Assembly: GCF_028765345.1 (NCBI RefSeq)
Contig: NZ_JARAJZ010000002.1
Coordinates: forward strand, 5,942-69,941
Reading direction: 5' to 3'
Source: Sporolactobacillus sp. CQH2019
GTDB taxonomy: Bacteria; Bacillota; Bacilli; Bacillales; Sporolactobacillaceae
DNA: 64,000 nucleotides
Part shown: piece by piece, positions 1-8,874 of the stretch
How the letters are laid out: the number at the start of each line of letters is the position of its first letter
How positions within the stretch are numbered: the stretch's first letter is position 1
Made by a program: the position numbers and the translations under genes
The notes under the pieces: model-generated
Told to the model about the DNA's origin: nothing
Seen by the model: only the letters and a program-made list of their open reading frames with translations
Databases searched by the model: none

Positions 1-122
1 CTTATATCATATATTGATCATTAAATCAATACATGATGGTAAACTAATAATTATTTATTGCATATTATCGACGATAAATAATAAATTATCGAGTATATAT
101 TGATAATATTCTTACTAAATGT

Positions 123-236
123 TTAGCGTACAGGGTTAATATGACAAGTATCCTCTTCTTCTATTTGCGGGATAATCGCCGCCCATCCCAACTGACGCAA
201 TGCCTCCCTAAAATATCTTTTTTCACAACTGCAGTC
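123..236 (-). pseudogene. possible 3' remnant of an unidentified gene
   Basis: The minus strand holds about 37 open codons ending in TAA, with a protein-like composition (a Tyr-Phe-Arg-Glu-Ala-Leu start and an Ile-Pro-Gln-Ile-Glu-Glu-Glu stretch near the end). A stop precedes it and I see no start codon or ribosome binding site. I do not recognise the family. The surrounding first 440 bases are very A+T rich and hold nothing else I can name. Confidence 0.2.
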
Positions 237-448
237 TCATGTATTTCCCGGCTAAAAATTTTATAGACAGATAACAGATAATAACATTTTTATCATTTTG
301 CCACCACAAAACAACACTCTTTGCCGCCAGCTGCCGAGGAGCAATAAAGCAGCCTGGTTCCCGGTAATTAAAAACGGCAAGGCCTATAGGTTCAAGTCTT
401 GACCGTTTGTTCTGCTTGAATAACTGCTTTCAAATATTTTAGTTATCG

Positions 449-535
449 CAGTTGCTATTGCTGCTTGTGTAATGGTAGAGGCTGTCGTATTGTCGTATTT
501 CTGATAAATTTCCAATACAATCTGTTTATTCTAGG
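449..535 (-). pseudogene. decayed copy of the 3' end of the PBP gene (repeat copy 1)
   Basis: This stretch matches the last 26 or so codons of the class B PBP gene at 16227-18323, in the same orientation. It preserves codons for NKQIVLEIYQKYD and then YDSLYHYTS. Copy 1 carries a tandem duplication of the 8 bases TGTCGTAT at about 482-497, which breaks the frame, and the PBP stop TGA is changed to TGC. No upstream PBP sequence accompanies it. It is either the remote half of an attachment-site-like duplication made when the 0.5-16.2 kb block arrived, or the last scrap of a deleted PBP paralogue. Confidence 0.6.
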
Positions 536-642
536 TTATTGCTTTTAAAAATAGTGAAAATGACAGTGGTTTCCCTCGTGATTGATCACTAAAAATTTGA
601 AGTAAACTGACTGAGGCGGGCCGCTGTTAAGCGAGGAGTAAA

Positions 643-681
643 AGTCAAAAAATCCTTCTCTGAAGGAAGGACTTTTTGACT
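643..681. terminator. bidirectional rho-independent terminator
   Basis: The arms AGTCAAAAAATCCTTC and GAAGGAAGGACTTTTTGACT close over a three-base loop, and A and T tracts at the ends allow termination on either strand. It sits about 85 bases past the end of the minus-strand operon, so it probably ends the transcript that begins at the acyl-CoA dehydrogenase gene near 7.9 kb. Confidence 0.75.
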
Positions 682-765
682 TAACCAGTGAATCGTAGGC
701 GACATGACCTTGATTTTGTCAGCCTTAAATTTAACGCACCGGATTCCGGCACTTTAGAATTGCGA

Positions 766-2001
766 TCAATGCGACATATTCATTAATTTTTCTGCCGGTT
801 CTTTATTTTTCATTTTATCCCGTGCAAAAACGAGTGCCGCGGCAGCAATTCCCATCAGTGTAATGATGATGTCCAGCCAGAAGGCATTAACAACACTCCC
901 CGGTTTATTTGTTATTAAAATAGCGCACAGAGCGGGCCCGATCCAATACGATAGAGCCGCTCCACAGCTGTAATAACTGGTCACCCGGCCTTTTGCGTTG
1001 GGGAAATATGTGGTTAAAATGGACAGGCCAAGCTGCCATACACCGCCTGCCGCGAAAAAGCCGATGATAAGGCCGGTAATTTTGGCCAGCATGACGCTTG
1101 GGAACAATACTAAGATAAACAGGAAAATAACTGAAATCACCGTGTAGAGAAGCACAATAGTGATCGGCTTGACTTTAGTGACGATAAGCGAACTCACAAA
1201 CACCGAAATCAACGATGCCGTCGCATACCAGGAGAGAAGAGTCCCTGCCGCGCTGCTTGACAGGTGCAGAATATTCGTCCCGAAAGCAGGGATATACTGC
1301 ATAAATAAGTAAAAAGTGATACATGATGAAAAACCGATAAAAACAAGTGGACCGCCATCCAGCCATATTGAACGTTTTACAATGGGTTCGGCGTTATCTT
1401 TGTTTGCTGCAGTTTTCGTCTCTACTTTTTTGTCTATTTTTTCGATCGTCTGCGGCGCATATTTGCATAGTGCAAAGAAAACAGCATTAAGAACCATGAT
1501 CACAGCAAAAATAATTAATAGCGGTACTGCAGTCGGAAACGCCGCAATAAGAAAGGGCAATACAATTTGTGCAAGAGACATGGCTGCTTTAACCAGAGGC
1601 ATCATTGACGGTGCTTTTTCCTGAAATGCTTCCGTCAGAATCGGATAGCATGAAGTATCGGCAACAGATTGGGAGATGCCGAAAAACAAGGCCGTAATAT
1701 CTGCAACAATGATATTCGGACTGATGATCAATCCTACAAAGAAAATCAAAGTTGAGATGCAGCTGGTAATTGCAATTGCTTTACGGCCAAATCTATCAGA
1801 CGCCGGTCCCGCAAACAAGATGACAATGATTCGGGCTATTCCTACCATCGAGATCACTTGCGAAATTCCTGCAAGATTGGTTGACCATGCTTTCTCAAAA
1901 TAATTACTGTATTGTGATATGATAACAGTCGCAATTCCAAGCATGGCATAGTTTAGATATACCGCGCCCGCGACCGGAAAATACTTGCTCCGTTCCATCA
2001 T
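766..2001 (-). CDS. MFS transporter, last gene of the cai/fix-like operon
   Basis: This 411-residue protein has about 12 hydrophobic segments and the MFS loop 2-3 signature GPASDRFGRKA near residue 65, with a charged cytoplasmic loop at about residues 185-210 between the two six-helix halves. It is a visible paralogue of the carrier at 14035-15246: same length, same N-terminal pattern (K-Y-F-P ... YLNY) and same SDRFGRK/GDKIGRK loop. The ATG at 2001 follows AAGGGAG by nine bases. Its place behind an acyl-CoA ligase and a CoA-transferase suggests uptake of the carboxylic acid substrate or export of the product. In the cai operon of enterobacteria this role is played by the unrelated BCCT carrier CaiT. 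The substrate is unknown. Confidence 0.85.
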   Translation of the reverse strand: MMERSKYFPVAGAVYLNYAMLGIATVIISQYSNYFEKAWSTNLAGISQVISMVGIARIIVILFAGPASDRFGRKAIAITSCISTLIFFVGLIISPNIIVADITALFFGISQSVADTSCYPILTEAFQEKAPSMMPLVKAAMSLAQIVLPFLIAAFPTAVPLLIIFAVIMVLNAVFFALCKYAPQTIEKIDKKVETKTAANKDNAEPIVKRSIWLDGGPLVFIGFSSCITFYLFMQYIPAFGTNILHLSSSAAGTLLSWYATASLISVFVSSLIVTKVKPITIVLLYTVISVIFLFILVLFPSVMLAKITGLIIGFFAAGGVWQLGLSILTTYFPNAKGRVTSYYSCGAALSYWIGPALCAILITNKPGSVVNAFWLDIIITLMGIAAAALVFARDKMKNKEPAEKLMNMSH

Positions 2002-2063
2002 TTTTGCTCACTCCCTTTAATCGTATCTCTCTCCTTATTCTTCAAAAATCCACAAAAAAAGAA

Positions 2064-3701
2064 TTACTCAAATACACTGGATTTCAATTTTCGTTTAATG
2101 TCTTCTCTCAACAAATACTTCTTGACTTTTAAGGATGCCGTATGGGGAAGGCTATCTACGATTTCCACGCGTTCAGGAATTTTATACATAGCGATTTGTT
2201 TATTTTTAAAAAATGTAATAACCTCATTTAATGACAAACCTTTTTTGACGTCATTCAAAACGACATACGCACAGGACTTTTCACCCAGTCTGCTATCCGG
2301 CATCGCGATTACGCTTGCTTCGCGGACGTTGGGATGCTGCATCAGAATGCCTTCGACTTCCGAACTGCTGATATTTTCTCCGCCCCGGATGATAATATCT
2401 TTAATTCTTCCTGTAATCCGGATATAACCGTCTTTGTCCATGACCCCTAAATCGCCGCTGTAATACCATCCGTCTTTATCCAAAGCTTTGTCTGTCAGAG
2501 CGGGTTCTTTCAGATAACCGGTAAAAACATTGGGACCGCGTGAAGCTTCTTCTCCTTCGACACCCGGCGGAACTTTACTGTGATTTTTATCGACTATTTT
2601 CACTTCAATCCCTGCAAGTGAGGCTCCATCGGTCATGAAGATCTTCTCAGCGGAATCTTCTAATTTAGCTGCTGTATGCGGGACGCTTTCCGTTGAACCG
2701 TACACGCCCATCAATCGGATTCCTCTGTTCCTCGCCGTTTTTAGCATTTCTCTTGGAATCGGAGAACCTCCGCATAGAAAGAAACGCAGGGAGGAAAGAT
2801 TATAATTGTTTCTCTGCAGAGCGAGGAATAAATCGTGGACAACGGGTGTACTGCCCATTCCTGCCGTGCACGGTTCGCGCTCAATGAGCCGCAGCGCTTC
2901 CTCCGCGTTAAAAACATCCTGCAGCACACAGGTTGCGCCAATCATAAAAGAGGCTGTCAGCCCATGGTGAAAACCAATGGCATGGGCAACCGGTGCCGGC
3001 ATAAATACAGTATCCAGATAATTCAGATGAAAGTTTGCACAAAATGCACGCTCACTGGCAATAATATTATTGTGAGTCAGCATGACGCCTTTCGGCACTC
3101 CTTCTGTACCTGAGGTAAAAAGGACAGCCGCCAAATCATTGGCCTTCAGAGGACTGTACTGAGAGAATGGCTCGCAGGATTTCAGAATGTTTGCCAGCGT
3201 ACACTGAGTCCATGCTTTCGTTCCCTTTTCAACGACCACCACTTTTTGCAAAGATGAAACATTTTTCCTGATCTGTGCAATAATTGATGGATAATTTTGT
3301 TTTCTAAACTGCGAAGGAATAAACAGCACTTTTGATTCACATTTTTTAAGAATATAAGTCAGTTCGCTTCCCTTGAAGTTAGGCAAAAGCGGATTGATGA
3401 CGGCTCCTGTTTTTAAGCAGGCTACATAAATCATCATGAACTCCGCCCATCCCGGCAATTGTACGGATACAAAATCTCCCGCTTGAATACCCGCCTCTAT
3501 CAAAAAAGAGGCTATTCTGTCAGCCGCCCTGTCTGTCTCCTTATAGGTCAGCTGCAGTCCATGGTTGTCTTTAACTACCGTTTTCTCAGGAAAACTGAGG
3601 ACAGATATTCTCCACAAGTCCGCTAATGTCGCATCGCCCCAATGCCCTTCGCGCCGATATTTGTCTATCTGAGAACGGTTCAGCTTCATTTCCAAATCCA
3701 C
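2064..3701 (-). CDS. AMP-forming acyl-CoA ligase (CaiC-like)
   Basis: The 545-residue product belongs to the acyl-adenylate-forming (ANL) superfamily and would activate a carboxylic acid with ATP and CoA in the cytoplasm. Visible motifs in order are the P-loop-like LFTSGTEGVPKGVMLTH (about residue 193), the YGSTES adenine motif (about 335), SGDLGVMDKDGYIRITGR (about 417) with the hinge, and a C-terminal lysine in TASLKVKKY, where the usual Gly before the catalytic Lys is Leu. The GTG at 3701 is preferred because GGAGGAG lies six bases upstream. It follows fixX by 46 bases and precedes the MFS gene. The gene set resembles caiC beside caiAB and fix genes, but the acid used here is not known. 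Confidence 0.88.
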   Translation of the reverse strand: MDLEMKLNRSQIDKYRREGHWGDATLADLWRISVLSFPEKTVVKDNHGLQLTYKETDRAADRIASFLIEAGIQAGDFVSVQLPGWAEFMMIYVACLKTGAVINPLLPNFKGSELTYILKKCESKVLFIPSQFRKQNYPSIIAQIRKNVSSLQKVVVVEKGTKAWTQCTLANILKSCEPFSQYSPLKANDLAAVLFTSGTEGVPKGVMLTHNNIIASERAFCANFHLNYLDTVFMPAPVAHAIGFHHGLTASFMIGATCVLQDVFNAEEALRLIEREPCTAGMGSTPVVHDLFLALQRNNYNLSSLRFFLCGGSPIPREMLKTARNRGIRLMGVYGSTESVPHTAAKLEDSAEKIFMTDGASLAGIEVKIVDKNHSKVPPGVEGEEASRGPNVFTGYLKEPALTDKALDKDGWYYSGDLGVMDKDGYIRITGRIKDIIIRGGENISSSEVEGILMQHPNVREASVIAMPDSRLGEKSCAYVVLNDVKKGLSLNEVITFFKNKQIAMYKIPERVEIVDSLPHTASLKVKKYLLREDIKRKLKSSVFE

Positions 3702-3747
3702 ATCAAACTCCTCCTCCCCGGGCTGATTTTAAAAGACAAAGAATCGA

Positions 3748-4050
3748 TCAGCCTTCCCTGAAAACAACGCCCTTACCCTGCTCAGGATAATTCCATGAAT
3801 AACCGGGGAGACTCTGATTCAGTCTTTCACAAACTAACCGGCAGTTTCCGCATTCCAGACAGCCTACATGATCGAAAGTCAATTTCTGATTTTCTTCATC
3901 CCACTGATACCGTTCCGCCGGACAGCATCTCGTGCATGCCTTGTGCCCGCACGTTAAACATTGCTCCGGGTCAATAACGATGTGTGGATGCTGATCATCA
4001 CTATTAAACTTATTTTGAGCCAGGCAGTTATCCATTTTCATGTGTATCAC
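3748..4050 (-). CDS. fixX: FixX-type ferredoxin-like protein
   Basis: This protein of about 100 residues has two cysteine groups, CLTCGHKACTRCCP and CLECGNCRLVC, arranged as in FixX, the small iron-sulfur partner of FixC. It would pass electrons between the Etf/FixC flavins and the quinone pool or a reductase. The gene overlaps the end of fixC (GTGA), which indicates translational coupling. Translation may start at the overlapping GTG or at the in-frame ATG three codons later (4041). The Cys-rich N-terminal group is denser than in the textbook FixX pattern, so the exact cluster assignment is open. Confidence 0.85.
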   Translation of the reverse strand: MIHMKMDNCLAQNKFNSDDQHPHIVIDPEQCLTCGHKACTRCCPAERYQWDEENQKLTFDHVGCLECGNCRLVCERLNQSLPGYSWNYPEQGKGVVFREG

Positions 4051-5330
4051 AGAGATCGACTTCCTTTAAAAGCGTCTTTCACCATACCGAACAATGACAC
4101 TTTTCCTTTTATGGACTGCCTGGCCGCAGTCATTACCGATTTCGCCGGCGTTCCGTCAACGGTATACAGATCTTTCATCAGCGCGATGGCAAGATCCGGA
4201 TACGTATTAAAAAGGTGTTTCGAATGACCCATATAATCATGAGAATTCTTTAATGTCTTCAGATCTTTTATCACTGTCTGATCGAGTCTGTTTTGATAGG
4301 ATTTCAATAAATTTTCAGAGAAATCATCCGCCTCAATAGCTTCAATGGCTGTATCCGCCGCGGCCATTCCTGAGAGTATTGCATAATCCATGCCACGGAC
4401 TGTAAAACCGCGATTAATAACGAGCCCGGCGGCATCTCCGACAAGAAGGAATCCATCAGAGCACAGACGGGGCAATGAGCGGAAGCCCCCTTCCGGAATC
4501 AGATGGGCGCTGTACTCGATCAATTTGCCGCCTTCAAGATAGCGGGCAATTGAGGGATGATACAAATACCGTTCAATCATCTCCGTTACGGAAAAATCGG
4601 ATTCCTTTAACGCAGACGCATCTACCACAATGCCTGCCGAAATACTTTCTTTATTCGTATAGAAAAAGGCACCGCCGCTTACTTTTCTTGTACAATCGCC
4701 GGCACACAGCATGGCGGCACCCTCCCCGGCGGAAAGATTGAAACGGGCATTGATCTCATCTTCCGATAATCCGTAAACACATTTAACACCCACCGCAATA
4801 TCGGAAATCGCAAGTTTCCGTATCATGCCCGCTCGTTCCGCAAGCAAAGCATTCACTCCTTCCGCATCAATGACCAAATCCGCTTCCAGTTCCTCGCCGC
4901 CTGTCTCAATTCCGCAGACTCTTCCCTCACGAAGAACAAGACTGTTTACGGTTGTCCCTGAAATGACCATCGCCCCGGCCTCTTCCGCCTTTGAAGCCAG
5001 CCATGCATCGAACCGGGTTCTCAAAACGGAAAATGATTTCGATTGGGTGGATTGAAAAGATGTATCGACCGTCATGCTGTCCTTTTCAGTCATCATCATC
5101 AACATTTCCCGTTTGATTTCCCGTTCCAGAGGAGCATTCTGCCACTCCCCGGGCATCAATTTTTCTAAGGCGTAGGTATACAGGCGGCCTCCGCTCACAT
5201 TTTTTACTCCGGGAGATTCTCCCCTGTCAACAAGCACGACTTCTTTTCCCGCCTTAGCCAGACGGTAAGCTGCGGCGATGCCTGCTAATCCGGCACCGAT
5301 AACGATTACTTGAAACTTTTCATCAGCCAT
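4047..5330 (-). CDS. fixC: FixC-like electron transfer flavoprotein-quinone oxidoreductase
   Basis: The 427-residue protein starts with a Rossmann FAD-binding fold (VIVIGAGLAGIAAAYRLAKAG followed by a Glu/Asp-rich end, residues 8-40). It carries a second FAD-contact region near residue 295 (LVGDAAGLVINRGFTVRGMD). This is the ETF-QO/FixC family: with FixX it accepts electrons from the Etf heterodimer, here most likely EtfBA encoded at 11.6-13.4 kb, and exchanges them with menaquinone. In FixABCX complexes the Etf bifurcates electrons from NADH to quinone and ferredoxin. Start ATG has AAGGAG nine bases upstream. Etf genes sit in the divergent operon rather than next to fixCX, so the complex is assembled from two transcripts. 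Confidence 0.88.
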   Translation of the reverse strand: MADEKFQVIVIGAGLAGIAAAYRLAKAGKEVVLVDRGESPGVKNVSGGRLYTYALEKLMPGEWQNAPLEREIKREMLMMMTEKDSMTVDTSFQSTQSKSFSVLRTRFDAWLASKAEEAGAMVISGTTVNSLVLREGRVCGIETGGEELEADLVIDAEGVNALLAERAGMIRKLAISDIAVGVKCVYGLSEDEINARFNLSAGEGAAMLCAGDCTRKVSGGAFFYTNKESISAGIVVDASALKESDFSVTEMIERYLYHPSIARYLEGGKLIEYSAHLIPEGGFRSLPRLCSDGFLLVGDAAGLVINRGFTVRGMDYAILSGMAAADTAIEAIEADDFSENLLKSYQNRLDQTVIKDLKTLKNSHDYMGHSKHLFNTYPDLAIALMKDLYTVDGTPAKSVMTAARQSIKGKVSLFGMVKDAFKGSRSL

Positions 5331-5370
5331 AGTAACTTACTCCTTAGAACAATTTATCCGTACATGCCGC

Positions 5371-6606
5371 TTACTCATTTACTGTTTTATGATCTTTGCT
5401 GATAATCACTTTGTCGTATTCCAGTTTCTGTAACTCGTCCGGAGAATAACCGTACTGCGACAGTATCTCTCTATTGTCATGACCGAGCGGTTTCGATAAT
5501 CGCATCTCCGGATTTCCTACTGTTTTAAAGCGTACAGGCGAAGTAATCAGTACCCGTTCATTTCCGGTCGGATATTTTACTTTTCTGAGACAATCATTCG
5601 CCCATGCCTGCTCGTCTGCCAGAATTTCATCCGGCGTGTAGCCTTTTTCAAAAGCAATATCGTTTTCTTTAAATAATTGAATCCATTCATCAAGGTTTTT
5701 CTTCACCATCTGCTCACTGATAATGTCAATTACTTCCGAATTAAGCTTCAGTTCGTTAACCCGCTCTATTGTCCGGTAGTTTTCATTGTCGGCGAGATCC
5801 GGACGATCCAGCATTTTCATCACCTTGTTATAATCGCGATTGTATTCAGGGGCACAAAAGACAAACCATCGGCCATCCTTCGACTTGTACGTATTGTTAA
5901 AAGGATTGGCTACCCGTCTTCTCGATTTCGGATACTTATTTCCGAATTCGGAAGCGACAATAGCGACATTCATCATAAACAGCGCTGTATGATGCAGGCT
6001 GACGGTTACCTTATCTCCCTTGCCCGTTTTCTGTCTTCCGACAAGAGCCGCACAAATGCCCCCGGCCAGGCACATACTCGCCTGAAAATCGCCGTAGGCA
6101 TTGACTTCATTAAGCGGCGACTCACCGGGTTCAGTCATTGAGGTCAATATACCTCCCCGGCATACATAGGCCGTGGCATCGAATCCTGCGGCATCTTTCT
6201 GCGGACCCTTCTCCCCATAGCCAAGAATCTGGGCGAAAACCAGCTTTGGATACCTTTTGCTTAATTCTTCATAGGAAAAACCCATTCGTTCCAAAGCTTT
6301 TGTCCGGAAACTGGTGACTAAAACATCGGCTGTTTCCAGAAGTTTATATGCGATTTCTTTTCCTTCTTGGGTCTTTAAATTAATACAAACAAATTTTTTA
6401 TTAACATTGGCAATGTCAAATGCCGGATTTTCTTCGTCTGAGTACGGCATATTAAAGACTCCCGCCTGAGTTCTGCAAGGATCGCCTTTCGGCGGTTCTA
6501 TTTTAATAATGTCGGCTCCCCATTCGCCCAGCACTCGGGGCACGGTGGGCGCCGCCATAAATGCATCCATTTCTATGATTTTTACACCTTCAAGAGGTTT
6601 CATCAT
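5371..6606 (-). CDS. class III CoA-transferase (CaiB/BaiF family)
   Basis: The 411-residue product has the CaiB/BaiF N-terminal signature (LEGVKIIEMDAFMAAPTVPR, then EWGADIIKIEPPKGDP). The catalytic aspartate that forms the acyl anhydride is at about residue 173 in AYGDFQAS. It moves CoA between an acyl-CoA and a free acid, which saves ATP once the pathway is running. The gene lies between an acyl-CoA dehydrogenase and fixC, matching caiB in the cai operon. It is also clearly related to the enzyme at 38439-39677, with colinear motifs. The first of two consecutive ATGs has AAAGGAG eight bases upstream. Confidence 0.9.
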   Translation of the reverse strand: MMKPLEGVKIIEMDAFMAAPTVPRVLGEWGADIIKIEPPKGDPCRTQAGVFNMPYSDEENPAFDIANVNKKFVCINLKTQEGKEIAYKLLETADVLVTSFRTKALERMGFSYEELSKRYPKLVFAQILGYGEKGPQKDAAGFDATAYVCRGGILTSMTEPGESPLNEVNAYGDFQASMCLAGGICAALVGRQKTGKGDKVTVSLHHTALFMMNVAIVASEFGNKYPKSRRRVANPFNNTYKSKDGRWFVFCAPEYNRDYNKVMKMLDRPDLADNENYRTIERVNELKLNSEVIDIISEQMVKKNLDEWIQLFKENDIAFEKGYTPDEILADEQAWANDCLRKVKYPTGNERVLITSPVRFKTVGNPEMRLSKPLGHDNREILSQYGYSPDELQKLEYDKVIISKDHKTVNE

Positions 6607-6746
6607 TCACCAATCTCCTTTAACAATTAAACTTAAGAGCTGAAGCATTCATTCTATGAGACTTTCAGATTTTCAGAATTAATTAAGAATGCAGGAAGCG
6701 GACTTCCTGCAATTATCCAAATAAAAAGAGCCATGATACTATGCTA

Positions 6747-7910
6747 TTATTCGATATTTCCGCCGTTTTCAATAAGCGGCCGCGCGGCTGTTAACCGCTG
6801 AACCGTGCGCGGTCCCTCTTCGAACCAAAGCGCCCGTGCATCACGATACATCCTTTCCACCGGTCCATACGGATTATCCTCAAAATATCCAATGCCTCCG
6901 AAGATTTCCAGGCATGAATCAGAAACCGTGCGTACCGTATCGATCCCGTGCAGTTTGCACATTGAGGATTTCATTTCAATATTTTCGCCCCGGTCAAACT
7001 GACGGGCCGTATCCCATAAAATACTGCGGAGTGCGTAAACCTGCGTTCCCATGTCCGCAATCATTTGTTGAATCGCCTGACGTTTGACCAGAGGTTTCCC
7101 AAAGGTGACTCTGTCCTTTGCTCTTGCAATCGCCAACTCCAGGAACCTTTGCGACAAGCCAAGGCAGCTGACACCAATTGAAGCACGCGACAGAGCCAAG
7201 GCGTCCATGAAAATATCCAATCCGTCTCCGACATTGCCCAGAACATGGTCCTCATCAACCTCGACATCCTTAAGATGTAAATAAGCATGTCCGGCCCCGC
7301 GGCATCCCATCATATGAGGCATTGGTTCTACATTGAATCCGGGGAGATCTGTTTCTACGAAGAATGCCGTCAGCCCGCCTTTTTTCCGCTTGTTTTCATC
7401 GGTCACAGCAATGACATAGGTGCCGTTTGCAATATCCGTATGAGAAATAAGCGTCTTTTCCCCATTAATAACCCACTTGCCGCCTTTCTTAACGGCAGTC
7501 GAGCGAATATCCGCTCCGGAACCGCAATCCGGTTCTGTCAAGGCAAAATTAATATATAAGTCGGCATTGGCAAGTTTCGGCATCCATTTATCTCTTAATT
7601 TCTTTGAACCGTGTTCATACATGATCCGCCAGTCCAGGCCGTTTGCATGGTGCAGATTCATTCTCATGCCGCCGGGACCCCGGCATATTTGTTCCAGTAC
7701 CGGGAAGAATTGTTCGACATTTAGTCCCTTTCCGCCATATTCTTCCGGAACAGTGAGTCCAAAAAAGCCGTTTTTACGACAAATATCAAAGAACTCCTCC
7801 GGAAAAACATTTGTTTGTTCAATCTCCGGCTGAAGAGGCTCCAATTCCTCTTCAACCACTTTACGTGTGTGCGTAATCAACTTATTTAGCTCTTCGTCGC
7901 TTAATTTCAT
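6747..7910 (-). CDS. acyl-CoA dehydrogenase / enoyl-CoA reductase (CaiA-like position)
   Basis: The protein of about 387 residues is a complete FAD acyl-CoA dehydrogenase: the flavin-contact strand FALTEPDCGSGADIRSTAV (about residue 144), the middle beta-domain, the dimer/FAD motif QRQAIQQ-type at the RVTFGKPLVKRQAIQQM segment, and IFGGIGYFEDNPYGPVERM near residue 340. A glutamate at the usual C-terminal catalytic position is present in WFEEGPRTVQR, but the surrounding residues differ from the FEGTNQ form of its neighbour at 10378. ATG 7910 is chosen over GTG 7928 because GGAGGAG then sits nine bases upstream. As first gene of the operon with CoA-transferase and fixCX it probably works as an enoyl-CoA reductase fed by Etf. 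An oxidative role cannot be excluded. Confidence 0.88.
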   Translation of the reverse strand: MKLSDEELNKLITHTRKVVEEELEPLQPEIEQTNVFPEEFFDICRKNGFFGLTVPEEYGGKGLNVEQFFPVLEQICRGPGGMRMNLHHANGLDWRIMYEHGSKKLRDKWMPKLANADLYINFALTEPDCGSGADIRSTAVKKGGKWVINGEKTLISHTDIANGTYVIAVTDENKRKKGGLTAFFVETDLPGFNVEPMPHMMGCRGAGHAYLHLKDVEVDEDHVLGNVGDGLDIFMDALALSRASIGVSCLGLSQRFLELAIARAKDRVTFGKPLVKRQAIQQMIADMGTQVYALRSILWDTARQFDRGENIEMKSSMCKLHGIDTVRTVSDSCLEIFGGIGYFEDNPYGPVERMYRDARALWFEEGPRTVQRLTAARPLIENGGNIE

Positions 7911-8067
7911 ACTTCTCTTCTCCTCCACATTTTTTTATTTTTAGCGCCAAGCCTAAAAACATCTGACAATAAACGATCACCTCCGCAAAAGCGTTTTCAC
8001 AAATACTTTAGAAACGGGATGCAGCCGCGAAACCGTTCACATCCCGATTTCGCTTATATCTTATTTC

Positions 8068-8162
8068 TTTGAATAATCCAAAACAATTTGTTTCTATAAA
8101 CAAGAGCAGGCATTGTTTGTCCTAACATGATTGATTAATTTCTATTGGTTGTTAACTGATTA
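8068..8162 (+). repeat. upstream module, copy A
   Basis: About 95 bases starting TTTGAATAATCCAAAACAA and ending CTATTGGTTGTTAACTGATTA align with copy B at 8588-8682 at roughly 70% identity by eye. The conserved core is TGATTGA, a short A+T spacer, then CTATTGGTT. Copy A lies 160-250 bases upstream of the minus-strand operon. It may be a duplicated regulator-binding region. Confidence 0.5.
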
Positions 8163-8587
8163 TTTTTTTTTAGTCGGCTTTACAGGGATTGATTTCAAGT
8201 TGATCCGGCACAAAAAACTGATAGGCGCGCTGTAACCGTCTGAGCGTGTTTATTTTTTTAATGAAAGTCCATTACATATAGACTGGTGACCGTCAGCAAG
8301 CAGTGCCGGCTGTTTGAACTTCCTATTTCCATGCCGACTGCTGACAGCATGGCATAAAAAAAAGGAGCGCAGCCATCATGCCCTCTGCAGTCCAATTTTC
8401 CAAAAAGAAAACGGCAGTTTCGAAATCGAATTCAAAACCGCCGCTAAACATAAATTATTCCATGATAAGCATGGCATTTTCTCTTCAAGGCGACAGTCCG
8501 TTTGCCTCTCATTCAATCAGGAATTACTGGTGCTTAATAAAACGTCTGTGACACAGCTTTCATAACAATTGCAGCCCCATTTTATCC

Positions 8588-8682
8588 TTTTGAACAATTC
8601 AAGACAAATTATTCTTATTAAAAAGCATGCCATTATTTATTTTAATCTGATTGACAATAACTATTGGTTATAAACAATTAAT
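8588..8682 (+). repeat. upstream module, copy B
   Basis: This is the second copy of the 8068-8162 module, in the same orientation, starting TTTGAACAATTCAAGACAA and containing TGATTGACAATAACTATTGG. It lies about 200-290 bases upstream of the LysR gene. A LysR-type regulator acting on both divergent promoters would need sites in just these places, but I cannot show binding. Confidence 0.5.
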
Positions 8683-8874
8683 AGCCGCTTCAAATCGGCG
8701 AATTATGTGAACAAATTCTCATTTTTGAATGATAAAATATTATGTGGCAAACGTGACGGGGCACAATGAAAAGGCTTACACAGCATCTGTAATTCATTTT
8801 TTTGCCATTGGATCTATTTCAAGATTTTATAGTGTCGTATTTTTATAATTTCATTGATGAGAGGAGAAAGGGGA

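Larger units (their letters stand above)
7911..8874. other. long divergent intergenic region
   Basis: This 0.96 kb region separates the minus-strand operon from the LysR gene and holds no convincing gene. It is strongly A+T rich at both ends and contains two diverged direct repeats (8068-8162 and 8588-8682), one facing each flanking gene. It most likely holds both promoters and the LysR binding sites. An 83-codon plus-strand ORF at 8314 lacks a ribosome binding site and was not accepted. Confidence 0.6.

Noticed and set aside
8314-8565. 83-codon plus-strand ORF in the divergent control region
   Set aside because: No ribosome binding site, no recognisable motif, and it lies between the two regulatory repeats.
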